From the NCBI RefSeq assembly GCF_023074055.1, contig NZ_JADPKR010000055.1:95591-159590 (forward strand): a stretch of 64,000 bases of DNA, given 5' to 3'. The notes beneath the pieces are model-generated. The model was not told the DNA's origin. It saw only the letters and a program-made list of their open reading frames with translations, and searched no databases. Of this stretch, positions 24,791 through 36,194 are shown in pieces. The stretch comes from Bradyrhizobium sp. 141. Its GTDB lineage: Bacteria; Pseudomonadota; Alphaproteobacteria; Rhizobiales; Xanthobacteraceae. Numbering within the stretch: position 1 is the first letter of the stretch; every line of letters begins with the position of its first letter. A program made the position numbers and the translations under genes.

Positions 24791-24918
24791 CTTGAGGTGC
24801 GAGCGGAGCGAGCCTCGAAGGGCGAACGGCCCGGATGCATCTCGGCCGATTCATCCTTCGAGGCTCGCTGCGCGAGCGCTTCCAGCGACAATCGCTTCGC
24901 GGTTGCGCAGGGATGACG
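24791..24918. repeat. family B palindromic repeat, copy 2
   Basis: Degenerate copy: CTTGAGGTGCGAGCGGAGCG, then CCTCGAAGGGCGAAC mirrored by ATCCTTCGAGGCTCGC, ending CAGGGATGACGG. It is preceded at about 24757-24772 by a fragment (CGTCATTGCGAGCGCAG) of another dispersed element. Confidence 0.8.
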
Positions 24919-24959
24919 GAGCTGAGAGTGCGAATGGATGACCTATAAGGCCAAAGCGC

Positions 24960-25967
24960 TCAATGCGACCGCGCCAGGCAGAACGCCACGACCTGCTCCA
25001 GCGCGCTCTTCATCGGCGAGGAGGGGAACAGCGCCAGCGCGTCCACCGCCATGGCGCCATAGTGCTGGGCGCGGCTCAGCGTGTCCTCGAGCGCGCGGTG
25101 CTTGTTCATCAGGCCGATGGCGTGGTCGAGGTCGGAATCGCCGATCTCGCCGCGCTCCAGCGCGCGGATCCAGAAGGCGCGCTCGGTGTCGTTGCCGCGG
25201 CGGAACGCCAGCACGACCGGCAGGGTGATCTTGCCCTCGCGGAAATCGTCGCCCGTGTTCTTGCCGAGTTTTGCGCTCTTGCCGCCATAGTCGAGCACGT
25301 CGTCGACGAGCTGGAAGGCGATGCCGAGATTCATGCCGACCGAGCGGCAGGCGGTCTGCTCGGCCTTCGGGCGGTTCGCAATCACGGGGCCGACTTCGCA
25401 GGCGGCGGCGAACAGCTCGGCGGTCTTGCCGCGGATCACGGCGAGATATTCATCCTCGGTGGTCGCCGTGTTCTTGGCGGCGGCGAGCTGCATCACCTCG
25501 CCCTCGGCGATGGTGGCGGCGGCCGCAGAGAGGATGTCGAGCGCGCGGAGCGAGCCGACCTCGACCATCATGCGGAAAGCCTGGCCGAGCAGGAAGTCGC
25601 CGACCAGGACGCTCGCCTCGTTGCCCCAGAGCATGCGCGCCGACAGCTTGCCGCGGCGCATCTCGCTCTCGTCGACGACGTCGTCATGGAGCAGGGTGGC
25701 GGTGTGCATGAACTCGACGCTTGCTGCGAGCTTGATGTGGCCGTCGCCGGTGTAGCCGGCGAGGTTGGCCATGGCGAGCGTCAGCATCGGCCGCAACCGC
25801 TTGCCCCCGGAGGAGATCAAATGGTTGGCCACTTCCGGGATCATGGTCACGTCCGACCCGGTCCGCGACAAGATGGTGGCGTTGACGCGCTCCATATCAG
25901 GGGCGACAAGGGCAACCAGCTCTTCGATCGACGCGCCGGGAGTTTCGAAAGGTACGATGACGGCCAC
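24960..25967 (-). CDS. trans-polyprenyl diphosphate synthase (octaprenyl/decaprenyl type)
   Basis: Long-chain polyprenyl diphosphate synthase, 335 residues, which builds the ubiquinone side chain from isopentenyl diphosphate. First Asp-rich motif LLHDDVVDES with D96, D97, D100; second LVDDVLDYGG with D223, D224, D227; GGKRLRP near 55. The GTG at 25965-25967 has GGAG six bases upstream; the frame continues about 69 codons further but overlaps the divergent gene and is not family-like. Decaprenyl is likely because Bradyrhizobium uses Q10, but chain length is not shown by the sequence. Confidence 0.94.
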   Translation of the reverse strand: MAVIVPFETPGASIEELVALVAPDMERVNATILSRTGSDVTMIPEVANHLISSGGKRLRPMLTLAMANLAGYTGDGHIKLAASVEFMHTATLLHDDVVDESEMRRGKLSARMLWGNEASVLVGDFLLGQAFRMMVEVGSLRALDILSAAAATIAEGEVMQLAAAKNTATTEDEYLAVIRGKTAELFAAACEVGPVIANRPKAEQTACRSVGMNLGIAFQLVDDVLDYGGKSAKLGKNTGDDFREGKITLPVVLAFRRGNDTERAFWIRALERGEIGDSDLDHAIGLMNKHRALEDTLSRAQHYGAMAVDALALFPSSPMKSALEQVVAFCLARSH

Positions 25968-26100
25968 GCCGGTCTCCAATATTTGCCCCGGAAGGGCTAT
26001 TCTGACGGAAAGACAATAGAAACTGGCAGCGGATGCGGCAAGTGCCGCGGAACCATTGACATTTGCCGCTTTAGCCTCTTTCAGGCAGGAGACCTGCGTT

Positions 26101-26328
26101 TTGCGTGAACTGGTTCGAACCAACGATATGGTGCTGGTGTCGGCGATCGGCGCGCTGCTCGATGGCGCCAACATCCATCATCTGGTGCTGGATCAGAACA
26201 TGAGCATCATCGAGGGCTCGCTCGGCATCTTGCCGCGGCGGATCCTGGTTCATGAGGACGACGCCCAGGAGGCCAGGGACCTCCTTACCGAGGCCGGACT
26301 CAGCCACGAACTGCGCGGCGATGAGTGA
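26101..26328 (+). CDS. DUF2007 domain protein
   Basis: A 75-residue protein of the DUF2007 family (putative signal-transducing protein; function unknown). Core sequence LVRTNDMVLVSAIGALLDGA then HHLVLDQNMSIIEG and PRRILVHEDDAQEARDLL, a ferredoxin-like fold. I start at TTG 26101 because a GGAG lies about nine bases upstream and the family begins RELVRTND; an upstream ATG (26056) would overlap the divergent leader. Its end overlaps trmN6 by 8 bp, so the two are coupled. Confidence 0.82.
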   Translation: MRELVRTNDMVLVSAIGALLDGANIHHLVLDQNMSIIEGSLGILPRRILVHEDDAQEARDLLTEAGLSHELRGDE

Positions 26329-27085
26329 GGCCGCAAATATTACCGAGGACGCCTTTCTCGGGGGGCAGTTGCGGCTGAGGCAGAAGCGGTCCGGCCATCG
26401 CGCCGGGCATGATGCCATCCTGCTTGCGGCGGCGACCGAGGCCCGGGCAGGGGATCGCGTGGTTGATTTCGGCGCCGGTATCGGCACGGCCGGACTGGCA
26501 CTGGCCCGGCGCATTCCCGGTGTCAGGCTCAGCCTGGTCGAGATCGATCCCGAGTTGGCCGAGCTCGCGCGCCACAACGCGGCGGCGAATGCGATTGCCG
26601 CCGAAACCATCGTGCTCGACGTCACAGCCGACGCGCAGGCCTTTGCGGCAAACGGGCTGTCGTCCGACAGCGTCGACGTAGTGCTGATGAATCCGCCATT
26701 CAACGATCCGGCCCGGCATCGCGGCTCGCCGGATCAGGCGCGTCACACCGCGCATGTGGCGACGGAGGAGACCCTACATGCGTGGGTGCATGCAGCGCGG
26801 CGCATCCTCCGATCGAATGGTGTGCTGACATTGATCTGGCGTGCAGATGGCATCGCCGATGTGCTGGCGGCGCTGTCGCGCGGCTTCGGCAGCCTCGCGA
26901 TCCTGCCCGTTCACGGCGAGGCGGGCCGGCCCGCGATCCGCGTGCTGGTGCGTGCGGTCAAAGGCGGCCGGGGCCCGACGCGATTGCTGCCGGGCCTCAT
27001 GCTCAACAACGAGTCACGCGTGCCTAAAAACGAGACGAACGAGATTTTGGAGGGGAGAGCGGCATTGCCGCTGGTGGAACGGTGA
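26321..27085 (+). CDS. tRNA1(Val) adenine-N6 methyltransferase-like protein
   Basis: A 254-residue class I methyltransferase of the TrmN6/YfiC family, which in E. coli methylates A37 of tRNA-Val. AdoMet motif VVDFGAGIGTAGLALA near 46-61, acidic LSLVEIDPELAELA, and the amino-methyltransferase motif NPPFND. The family's N-terminal FLGGQLRLRQKRSGHRAGHD is present. It overlaps the DUF2007 gene; the pair is a frequent neighbour combination in Rhizobiales. Confidence 0.85.
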   Translation: MSEAANITEDAFLGGQLRLRQKRSGHRAGHDAILLAAATEARAGDRVVDFGAGIGTAGLALARRIPGVRLSLVEIDPELAELARHNAAANAIAAETIVLDVTADAQAFAANGLSSDSVDVVLMNPPFNDPARHRGSPDQARHTAHVATEETLHAWVHAARRILRSNGVLTLIWRADGIADVLAALSRGFGSLAILPVHGEAGRPAIRVLVRAVKGGRGPTRLLPGLMLNNESRVPKNETNEILEGRAALPLVER

Positions 27086-27089
27086 CGGC

Positions 27090-27188
27090 TTACTGCGGAA
27101 GCGATTCCGACTGCTGCTCTTGCGGAGACGTCAGGCGGATCGCCATGAACAGCGCACCGATCAGCAGCATCAGCAGGTAGATTTTCAT
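27090..27188 (-). CDS. 32-residue single-span membrane peptide
   Basis: A very short gene on the minus strand: ATG at 27186-27188, stop TAA at 27090-27092. The peptide starts MKIYLLMLLIGALFMAIRL, a single hydrophobic helix after one Lys, and ends in a polar Gln/Ser-rich tail (SPQEQQSESLPQ). GGAG lies six bases before the start. It is convergent with trmN6, with the stops five bases apart. Function unknown; a small inner-membrane protein is inferred. Confidence 0.6.
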   Translation of the reverse strand: MKIYLLMLLIGALFMAIRLTSPQEQQSESLPQ

Positions 27189-27299
27189 GGCGTTCTCCGC
27201 TGCCTCATTGCAGCCTCCCAACGGGAAATCTGCAAAACACGTTCCAGGCACTTCCAATGACAGTCGCGTGATAAGAAATGGTTAAACAGAGGTAACGGC

Positions 27300-28208
27300 A
27301 TGGCCGAACATTTGAACGATCGTGAGAGTTCCGGCCTGGCCGACAAGCTCATGCAATATCTTCCGGCGCGGTTCCGCCCGGGCACGGCAGTGGTGCCGGT
27401 GGTGCGGCTCTCAGGCGTGATCGGTGCGGTGACGCCGCTGCGTCCGGGCATGACGCTGGCGGGCGTCGCGCGCGTGCTGGAGCGGGCGTTTTCGTATCGG
27501 AACGCCAAGGCGGTAGCGCTGGTGATCAACTCGCCCGGCGGCTCGCCGGTGCAGTCGCGCCAGATCTATCTGCGCATCAAGCAGCTCGCGGCGGAGAAGA
27601 AGCTGCCGGTGCTGGTGTTCGTCGAGGACGTCGCGGCCTCCGGCGGCTACATGATCGCCTGCGCGGGCGACGAGATCATCTGCGATCCGTCCTCGATCCT
27701 CGGCTCGATCGGCGTGGTCGGCGGCAGCTTCGGCTTCCAGGAGGCGATCAGGCGGCTCGGCATCGAGCGGCGCCTGTACACCGCAGGGGCGCACAAGGCG
27801 ATGCTCGATCCGTTCCTCCCTGAGAATCCCGACGACGTCGCCAAGCTGAAGGCGCTCCAGCGCGAGATCCACCAGATCTTCATTTCGCTGGTAAGGGACA
27901 GTCGCGGCGCGCGGCTGAGGGGCGACAACGATACCCTGTTCACCGGCGAATACTGGGCCGGCGAGAGTTCGGTCGCGCTGGGGCTGGCCGACAGCATCGG
28001 CGATCTCCGCTCAACTCTTCGTGCCCGCTACGGCGAGAAGGTTCTCACCCCCGTGATTGCTCAGCCGACCGGTTTGCTCTCAGGTCTCCTGGGCCGGAAA
28101 TCGCCCGGCGCGGGCCAGCTTTTGGGCCTGGAATCCGTGGCCGGCTTGCCGGACGAGCTGATCTCGGCGGTCGAGACGCGGGCAATCTGGGCGAAATTCG
28201 GGTTCTAG
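27300..28208 (+). CDS. S49 family serine peptidase (SppA/SohB-like)
   Basis: A 302-residue peptidase of family S49 (signal peptide peptidase type). The Ser-Lys dyad is S114 in VAASGGYMIACAG and K166 in TAGAHKAMLDPF; the INSPGGSPVQS loop at about 76-86 forms the oxyanion region. Unlike SppA it is single-domain and has no clear N-terminal membrane anchor, resembling short alphaproteobacterial S49 proteins. It probably degrades signal-peptide or membrane fragments. A weak ribosome site (AGAGGTAACGGC) precedes the ATG. Confidence 0.92.
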   Translation: MAEHLNDRESSGLADKLMQYLPARFRPGTAVVPVVRLSGVIGAVTPLRPGMTLAGVARVLERAFSYRNAKAVALVINSPGGSPVQSRQIYLRIKQLAAEKKLPVLVFVEDVAASGGYMIACAGDEIICDPSSILGSIGVVGGSFGFQEAIRRLGIERRLYTAGAHKAMLDPFLPENPDDVAKLKALQREIHQIFISLVRDSRGARLRGDNDTLFTGEYWAGESSVALGLADSIGDLRSTLRARYGEKVLTPVIAQPTGLLSGLLGRKSPGAGQLLGLESVAGLPDELISAVETRAIWAKFGF

Positions 28209-28313
28209 GCGCCGCCCTCCCGCGCCATTTGGTCCCTCGGCCTGCCGATTGCGGCGCAAGCCCATCTGCGCAAGAATGCACGCGGGGGCTGAGCACTCAA
28301 CAAGGATCGACCG

Positions 28314-28505
28314 ATGCCGCCGTTCGTCGCTTTTGCGGGCGTCCTGGGTGGGCTTGCCGTGGTCCGCTGGGCCTACAAGACCGCTGTCCGGATCAATCAG
28401 GAGCTGGAGGAGATGCGCCTGTCGCGCGTCGCCGAAGCAGCCCATGTGGGGAACATCCAGACGCTGAAACGTGATCCCGTGACCGGAGCCTACCGGCCGG
28501 GTTAG
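28314..28505 (+). CDS. small membrane-associated hypothetical protein
   Basis: A 63-residue protein: one N-terminal hydrophobic helix (FVAFAGVLGGLAVVRWAY), a charged amphipathic helix (INQELEEMRLSRVAEA), then a short tail with TLKRDPVTGAYRPG. AAGGA precedes the ATG. The arrangement is conserved in related genomes in my recollection, but no function is known. It follows the S49 peptidase by 105 bp and may be cotranscribed. Confidence 0.7.
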   Translation: MPPFVAFAGVLGGLAVVRWAYKTAVRINQELEEMRLSRVAEAAHVGNIQTLKRDPVTGAYRPG

Positions 28506-28525
28506 ATAGCGCCACACGGAAGGTG

Positions 28526-28625
28526 CCGTAGGGTGGGCAAAGCGGAGCGCGCCCACCACCAGCATCGCAATCACGGAAAGAAAGATGGTGGGCACGGCGC
28601 AAGTGCGCCTTTGCCCACCCTACGG
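28526..28625. repeat. family A palindromic repeat, copy 6
   Basis: CCGTAGGGTGGGCAAAGCGG ... CCTTTGCCCACCCTACGG arms with internal GCCCACC / GGTGGGCAC. It separates the small membrane gene from glyQ. Confidence 0.92.
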
Positions 28626-28727
28626 CAGTCGTTAAGCCCGATTCCGCCCCCTTTGCCTTGATTCCCACCCCCGCCGTCGATACGGTCCCGCGCGATTCAA
28701 AACCCCCCGCGAGAGCCTGATCTGACG

Positions 28728-29663
28728 ATGGACGCCTCATTGCCCGCCCATATGCGCCCGGAACGGTCGTTCCAGGGCTTCATCCTCGCGCTCCAGCGGT
28801 TCTGGGCCGAGCAGGGCTGCGTGATTCTGCAGCCCTACGACATGGAGATGGGCGCGGGCACCTTCCATCCGGCGACCACGCTGCGCGCGCTCGGGCCGAA
28901 GCCCTGGAACGCCGCCTATGTGCAGCCCTCGCGCCGGCCCAAGGACGGCCGCTACGGCGAGAACCCGAACCGGATGCAGCACTACTACCAGTTCCAGGTG
29001 ATCATGAAGCCGTCGCCGCCGAACCTTCAGGAGCTGTACCTGAAGTCGCTCGCCGCGATCGGCATCGATTCCGCCGTGCACGACATCCGCTTCGTCGAGG
29101 ACGATTGGGAGAGCCCGACGCTGGGCGCCTGGGGCCTCGGCTGGGAGTGCTGGTGCGACGGCATGGAGGTCAGCCAGTTCACCTATTTCCAGCAGGTGGC
29201 CGGCTTCGAATGCGCGCCGGTCGCGGGCGAGCTCACCTACGGGCTCGAGCGCCTCGCGATGTATGTGCAGGGCGTCGACCGCGTCTACGACCTCAATTTC
29301 AACGGCCGCGACGGCGACGCCAAGGTGACCTATGGCGACGTCTTCCTGCAGGCCGAGCGCGAATATTCGAAGCACAATTTCGAAGTCGCCGACACCGCGA
29401 TGCTGTTCGAGCAATTCAAGATGGCGGAAGCCGCCTGCAGGAAATATCTCGACGCGGGCTGGAAGGACGATAAGCGCGAAGCGCATCTGATGGCGCTGCC
29501 CGCCTATGACCAGTGCATCAAGGCGAGCCATGTCTTCAACCTCTTGGACGCGCGCGGCGTGATCTCGGTGACGGAGCGGCAGAGCTACATTTTGCGCGTA
29601 CGCGAATTGGCAAAAGCCTGCGGCGAGGCCTGGATCCACACTGAAGCGGGCGGAGCGGCCTGA
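28728..29663 (+). CDS. glyQ: glycyl-tRNA synthetase alpha subunit
   Basis: Catalytic alpha subunit of the bacterial alpha2beta2 glycyl-tRNA synthetase, 311 residues. Signatures: FQGFILALQRFWAEQGC, QPYDMEMGAGTFHPATTLR, YVQPSRRPKDGRYGENPNR and LGAWGLGWECWCDGMEVSQF, with ELTYGLERLAMYVQ. Class II aminoacylation site residues are intact. Its TGA overlaps the glyS start (TGATG), so subunits are translationally coupled. Confidence 0.98.
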   Translation: MDASLPAHMRPERSFQGFILALQRFWAEQGCVILQPYDMEMGAGTFHPATTLRALGPKPWNAAYVQPSRRPKDGRYGENPNRMQHYYQFQVIMKPSPPNLQELYLKSLAAIGIDSAVHDIRFVEDDWESPTLGAWGLGWECWCDGMEVSQFTYFQQVAGFECAPVAGELTYGLERLAMYVQGVDRVYDLNFNGRDGDAKVTYGDVFLQAEREYSKHNFEVADTAMLFEQFKMAEAACRKYLDAGWKDDKREAHLMALPAYDQCIKASHVFNLLDARGVISVTERQSYILRVRELAKACGEAWIHTEAGGAA

Positions 29664-31762
29664 TGCCCGATCTTTTGCTTGAACTGTTCTCGGAAGAAAT
29701 CCCTGCGCGCATGCAAGGGAAGGCGGCCGACGATCTGCGCCGTATGGTCACCGACAAGCTCGTTGCCGAGGGCCTCGTCTACGAAGGCGCGAAGGCGTTC
29801 GCGACGCCGCGCCGGCTTGCGCTCACCGTGCACGGCATCCCCGCGCGCCAGCCCGACCTCAAGACCGAACGCCGCGGCCCGAAAATCGGCGCGCCCGATG
29901 CGGCCGTGCAGGGCTTTTTGAAAGCGACCGGTCTGAAATCGCTGGATGAAGCCAAGATCCAGCGCGACCCCAAGGGTGATTTCTACATCGGACTGATCGA
30001 AAAGCCCGGCCGCGATGCGATCGAGGTGCTCGCGGAAATCCTGCCCGTGATTATCCGCACTTTCCCCTGGCCGAAATCGATGCGCTGGGGCGCGCGCTCG
30101 GGCAAGCCCGGCTCGCTCAACTGGGTGCGTCCGCTGCATGCGATCACCGCGACCTTCGGACTCGAGACGGAAGAACCCGATGTCGTGAAGTTCGAGGTCG
30201 ACGGCATCGAGGCCGGCCAGACCACTTACGGCCATCGTTTCATGGCGCCCGCCGCAATCTCCGTGCGCCGCTTCGAGGACTATGAAGCGAAGCTGAAGGC
30301 TGCAAAGGTCATCCTCGATCCGCAGGCGCGCAAGGACATCATCTTTGCCGACGCCAAGGAGCTGACCTTCGCGCAGGGTTTTGAGCTGGTCGAGGATCAG
30401 GTGCTGCTGGACGAGGTCTCGGGCCTCGTCGAATGGCCCGTTGTCATGATGGGCTCGTTCGAGGCGGAATATCTCGCGATCCCGGACGAGGTGATCCGTG
30501 CGACGATTCGCAACAACCAGAAGTGCTTTGTGGTCAAGGATGCCAAGACGGGCAAGCTGACCAACAAGTTCGTTCTCACCGCCAACATCGAGGCGACCGA
30601 TGGCGGCAAGGTCATCGTATCAGGCAACGAACGCGTGATCCGTCCGCGCTTGTCGGATGCGAAATTCTTCTACGAGACGGATCTGAAGACGAAGCTCGAA
30701 GATCGCCTGCCGAAGTTCGAGCAGATCGTGTTCCACGAGAAGCTCGGGACGCAGGCCGCGCGCATCAAGCGCATCGAGCGCCTCGCTGCCGAGATCGCGC
30801 CGCTGGTCGGCGCCGATGTCACGAAGGCGACGCGCGCGGCACATCTTGCCAAGGCGGATCTGCTGACCGAGGTCGTCGGCGAATTCCCCGAGGTGCAGGG
30901 GTTGATGGGCAAGTACTACGCGCTGGCTCAGGGCGAGGATGCCTCCGTCGCGGCGGCCTGTGAGGAGCACTACAAGCCGCAAGGCCCCGCCGATCGCGTG
31001 CCGACCGATCCGGTCAGCATCGCCATCGCACTTGCAGACAAGATCGATACGCTCGTCGGCTTCTGGGCCATCGACGAGAAGCCGACGGGGAGCAAGGACC
31101 CCTACGCGCTGCGTCGTGCGGCGCTGGGTGTGATCAGGCTGATCGCCGAGAACGCGTTGCGTCTGTCGCTCATGAAGGTGGCGGTGTCCGCGCTCACCGG
31201 CTTGTCGGTGAAGCCGGCTGATGCGCAGAAGCTTCCGAGCGACCTGCTCGCCTTCTTCGCCGACCGCCTGAAAGTCCAGCTCCGCGATCAAGGCGCACGT
31301 CACGATCTCGTCGATGCCGTGTTCTCGCTTGGCGGCCAGGATGATCTCCTGATGATCGTCCGTCGCGTCGAAGCGCTCGGCAAATTCCTCGAAACCGACG
31401 ACGGCAAGAACCTGCTCGCCGGCACCAAGCGCGCCAGCAATATCCTTGCGATCGAGGAGAAAAAGGACAAGCGCAATTTCGACGGCGCGCCGGATGCTGC
31501 GCTTTACAGCCTCGCTGAGGAGAAGGTGCTGGCGAAGGCGATCGGCGAGGTGAAAACGGAAGCAAGCGCTGCCGTCGCCAAGGAAGATTTTGCCGCCGCG
31601 ATGAGCGCGATGGCAAAATTGCGGCCGCCTGTCGATGCGTTCTTCGACAAGGTCCGCGTCAACGACGACGATGCGAAGGTGCGCGAGAACCGCCTGAAGC
31701 TGCTGAACGAAATCCGCAGCGCTACGCGGGCGGTAGCGGATTTCTCGAAGATCCAGGATTGA
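29663..31762 (+). CDS. glyS: glycyl-tRNA synthetase beta subunit
   Basis: Beta subunit, 699 residues, needed for tRNA binding. N-terminus DLLLELFSEEIPARMQ is diagnostic. Also LVEWPVVMMGSFEAEYLAIP, RNNQKCFVV, an HD-like segment TRAAHLAKADLLTEVVGEFPE and a C-terminal DALR-type anticodon-binding domain with FFDKVRVNDDDAKVRENRL. Typical length for the family. Operon with glyQ, overlapping by one base. Confidence 0.98.
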   Translation: MPDLLLELFSEEIPARMQGKAADDLRRMVTDKLVAEGLVYEGAKAFATPRRLALTVHGIPARQPDLKTERRGPKIGAPDAAVQGFLKATGLKSLDEAKIQRDPKGDFYIGLIEKPGRDAIEVLAEILPVIIRTFPWPKSMRWGARSGKPGSLNWVRPLHAITATFGLETEEPDVVKFEVDGIEAGQTTYGHRFMAPAAISVRRFEDYEAKLKAAKVILDPQARKDIIFADAKELTFAQGFELVEDQVLLDEVSGLVEWPVVMMGSFEAEYLAIPDEVIRATIRNNQKCFVVKDAKTGKLTNKFVLTANIEATDGGKVIVSGNERVIRPRLSDAKFFYETDLKTKLEDRLPKFEQIVFHEKLGTQAARIKRIERLAAEIAPLVGADVTKATRAAHLAKADLLTEVVGEFPEVQGLMGKYYALAQGEDASVAAACEEHYKPQGPADRVPTDPVSIAIALADKIDTLVGFWAIDEKPTGSKDPYALRRAALGVIRLIAENALRLSLMKVAVSALTGLSVKPADAQKLPSDLLAFFADRLKVQLRDQGARHDLVDAVFSLGGQDDLLMIVRRVEALGKFLETDDGKNLLAGTKRASNILAIEEKKDKRNFDGAPDAALYSLAEEKVLAKAIGEVKTEASAAVAKEDFAAAMSAMAKLRPPVDAFFDKVRVNDDDAKVRENRLKLLNEIRSATRAVADFSKIQD

Positions 31763-31778
31763 GGCGCGGTATTGCGGC

Positions 31779-31901
31779 TCTCGTGCCCCGGACGCAGCGC
31801 AGCGCCTCTTGGCGGTGCGCTGCAGAGCCGGGGCCCATGCTTGCGGCGTGCTCACAGCTTCTGGGTCCCGGGTCGCGCTTCGCTTGCCCGGGACACGAGA
31901 G
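31779..31901. repeat. family D repeat, copy 2
   Basis: CTCGTGCCCCGGACGCAGCG at the left and GCTTGCCCGGGACACGAG at the right, with internal GCAGAGCCGGGGCCCATGC and TCTGGGTCCCGGG. It follows glyS and may act as its transcript end. Confidence 0.88.
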
Positions 31902-31919
31902 TGCAAATACAAGTCGCGC

Positions 31920-31960
31920 AAAAAAGTGCCCCGCCCGGCGGGGGGAAGACCGGGCGGGGC
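31920..31960 (-). terminator. rho-independent terminator of the DUF1236 gene
   Basis: Perfect 11-bp stem: GCCCCGCCCGG (31928-31938) and CCGGGCGGGGC (31950-31960), 11-nt loop. Read on the minus strand the hairpin is followed by AC then six T (complement of A 31920-31925). It lies about 90 bp downstream of the DUF1236 stop codon. Confidence 0.85.
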
Positions 31961-32047
31961 CTGATGTCCGATTTACACTGCTCGCGCCAGCCTGATTGAA
32001 GTGACGCGCCGGACATCGAGTCGATCAGTGCTCGTTGTCGATCAGTG

Positions 32048-32401
32048 CTAGTTCAGCACCTCGACGATGCGGCGCGAGCGCGGCTCGACCAGCACGGTCT
32101 CGCCGTTCACGACGGTGTAGCGATAGGTGGTGGCGCCGAAGCGTTGCGGCACGTCATAATAAGTGACGCCGCTTTCGGGTAAGGTGGCGCCGACCACCAC
32201 GCGATCCGGAATCCGGAAGGGCGGCACACGTTGTTCGACGACATAGTCGCGGAAGGCCGGCCGCTGGTCGGTCGCAATGGTCGGCTCGCTGTCGACCACG
32301 GCGGGCGCGCGTCCGACGGTGACACCGCTTTGCGCCTGCGCCGCAAGGGGCGAGCCGATCGCGGCCGCGAGCGCTGCAACAGCAAGAATCCTGTTCCGCA
32401 T
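32048..32401 (-). CDS. DUF1236 domain secreted protein
   Basis: A 117-residue exported protein. A signal peptide spans about 1-23 (MRNRILAVAALAAAIGSPLA, then AQA cleavage). The mature part contains PAFRDYVVEQRVPPFRIPDR and ends TVVNGETVLVEPRSRRIVEV, the DUF1236 pattern. This family is expanded in Bradyrhizobium and its function is unknown. AAGGAG precedes the ATG at 32401 and a strong terminator lies downstream, so it is monocistronic. Confidence 0.88.
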   Translation of the reverse strand: MRNRILAVAALAAAIGSPLAAQAQSGVTVGRAPAVVDSEPTIATDQRPAFRDYVVEQRVPPFRIPDRVVVGATLPESGVTYYDVPQRFGATTYRYTVVNGETVLVEPRSRRIVEVLN

Positions 32402-32633
32402 GGACAACTCCTTCGACGTGATTTTATTTTCGGACGCGCCAGTGGCGCAGCCGATTGGCCAATGCATGCACCCTTCGCAATGTTCCGGGAAAAGGCCCGC
32501 CGCATTCGCGGCAATTTCAGGCAGTTTTCGTGGGTGCCGGAACTCGCACTGCCTGTTGCGCGTCTCTACTCGCGGAACCGGGAGGGCTATGATCCGCCCG
32601 CGATTCGCCTTACCCTCCACAGAAAGATAGTTC

Positions 32634-32789
32634 ATGCACATCACCGTCGCCCACATTTCGCCGATCCTGTCGTTGATTGCGGGCGTGCTCATCCTGATCA
32701 TGCCGCGGCTCCTCAACTTGATCGTCGCGATCTTCCTCATCGTGAACGGCGCGATCGGGCTCGGGCTCCTGAAGTGGCTCCGCTTCTAG
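32634..32789 (+). CDS. DUF3096-type small membrane protein
   Basis: A 51-residue protein consisting almost wholly of two hydrophobic helices (ISPILSLIAGVLILIMP, then LLNLIVAIFLIVNGAIGLGL) joined by a short PRL turn and ending LKWLRF. This matches the DUF3096 family as I recall it. The ribosome site is weak (AGAAAG). Its function is unknown. It is divergent from the DUF1236 gene. Confidence 0.72.
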   Translation: MHITVAHISPILSLIAGVLILIMPRLLNLIVAIFLIVNGAIGLGLLKWLRF

Positions 32790-32885
32790 GCGTTCATTTT
32801 CCGGAACTGTCCGACTTGCGCGGGCCCGCCCAAAATGGTGTAAGGCCCGCGAATTCCCATTCCTCTCGCAGGTTGTGTGCAAGCT

Positions 32886-35837
<2,952 letters not shown>

Positions 35838-35860
35838 GAAGAACTAAAATGCTGGAATGA

Positions 35861-35890
35861 AAGAGGCGGGGCGAGAGCTCCGCCTCTTTT
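35861..35890 (+). terminator. rho-independent terminator of ppdK
   Basis: AAGAGGCGG-G-GC (35861-35872), loop GAGA, GC-T-CCGCCTCTT (35877-35888), including one G-T pair, followed by TTTT overlapping the stem end (35887-35890). It starts 23 bp after the ppdK stop. Confidence 0.9.
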
Positions 35891-36194
35891 CGTTTGAAGC
35901 AACGCTCTCTCTACCCGTCATTGCGAGCGCAGCACCACGCGTCCCGTAATGATACGCGTCAGCAAGAGTTCCTTCACCATTCGCGTTGACCGGTTGTTTA
36001 CCGCTTCGCGTGAGGACGTGTTTACCACCGTGCGCGATCACCCCGTGAAAACACCTGTGTTCGCTTGAGTGTGCTGGACGCGCAACGCCGATTAACGCCC
36101 CGGCAACCTAAATTAGATACTTACGATAAAGATCGAATTGCACGGATGTACTGCGGCTCGATTTTTCTGGCGTAAGCGTAGCGTGAGCGTAACG
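35891..36194. other. intergenic region with a repeat fragment
   Basis: Gap between the ppdK terminator and the SleB-like gene. It holds a truncated piece (about 35919-35945, CGTCATTGCGAGCGCAGC) of the same dispersed element seen at 24757, and an AT-rich stretch TAAATTAGATACTTACGA (about 36110-36127) that may be the promoter of the next gene. No gene is seen. Confidence 0.45.

Noticed and set aside
26101..26140. GGTTCGAACC as a tRNA T-loop
   Set aside because: It lies inside the conserved DUF2007 coding sequence (LVRTND); no acceptor stem or anticodon arm can be built around it. No tRNA was found anywhere in the window.
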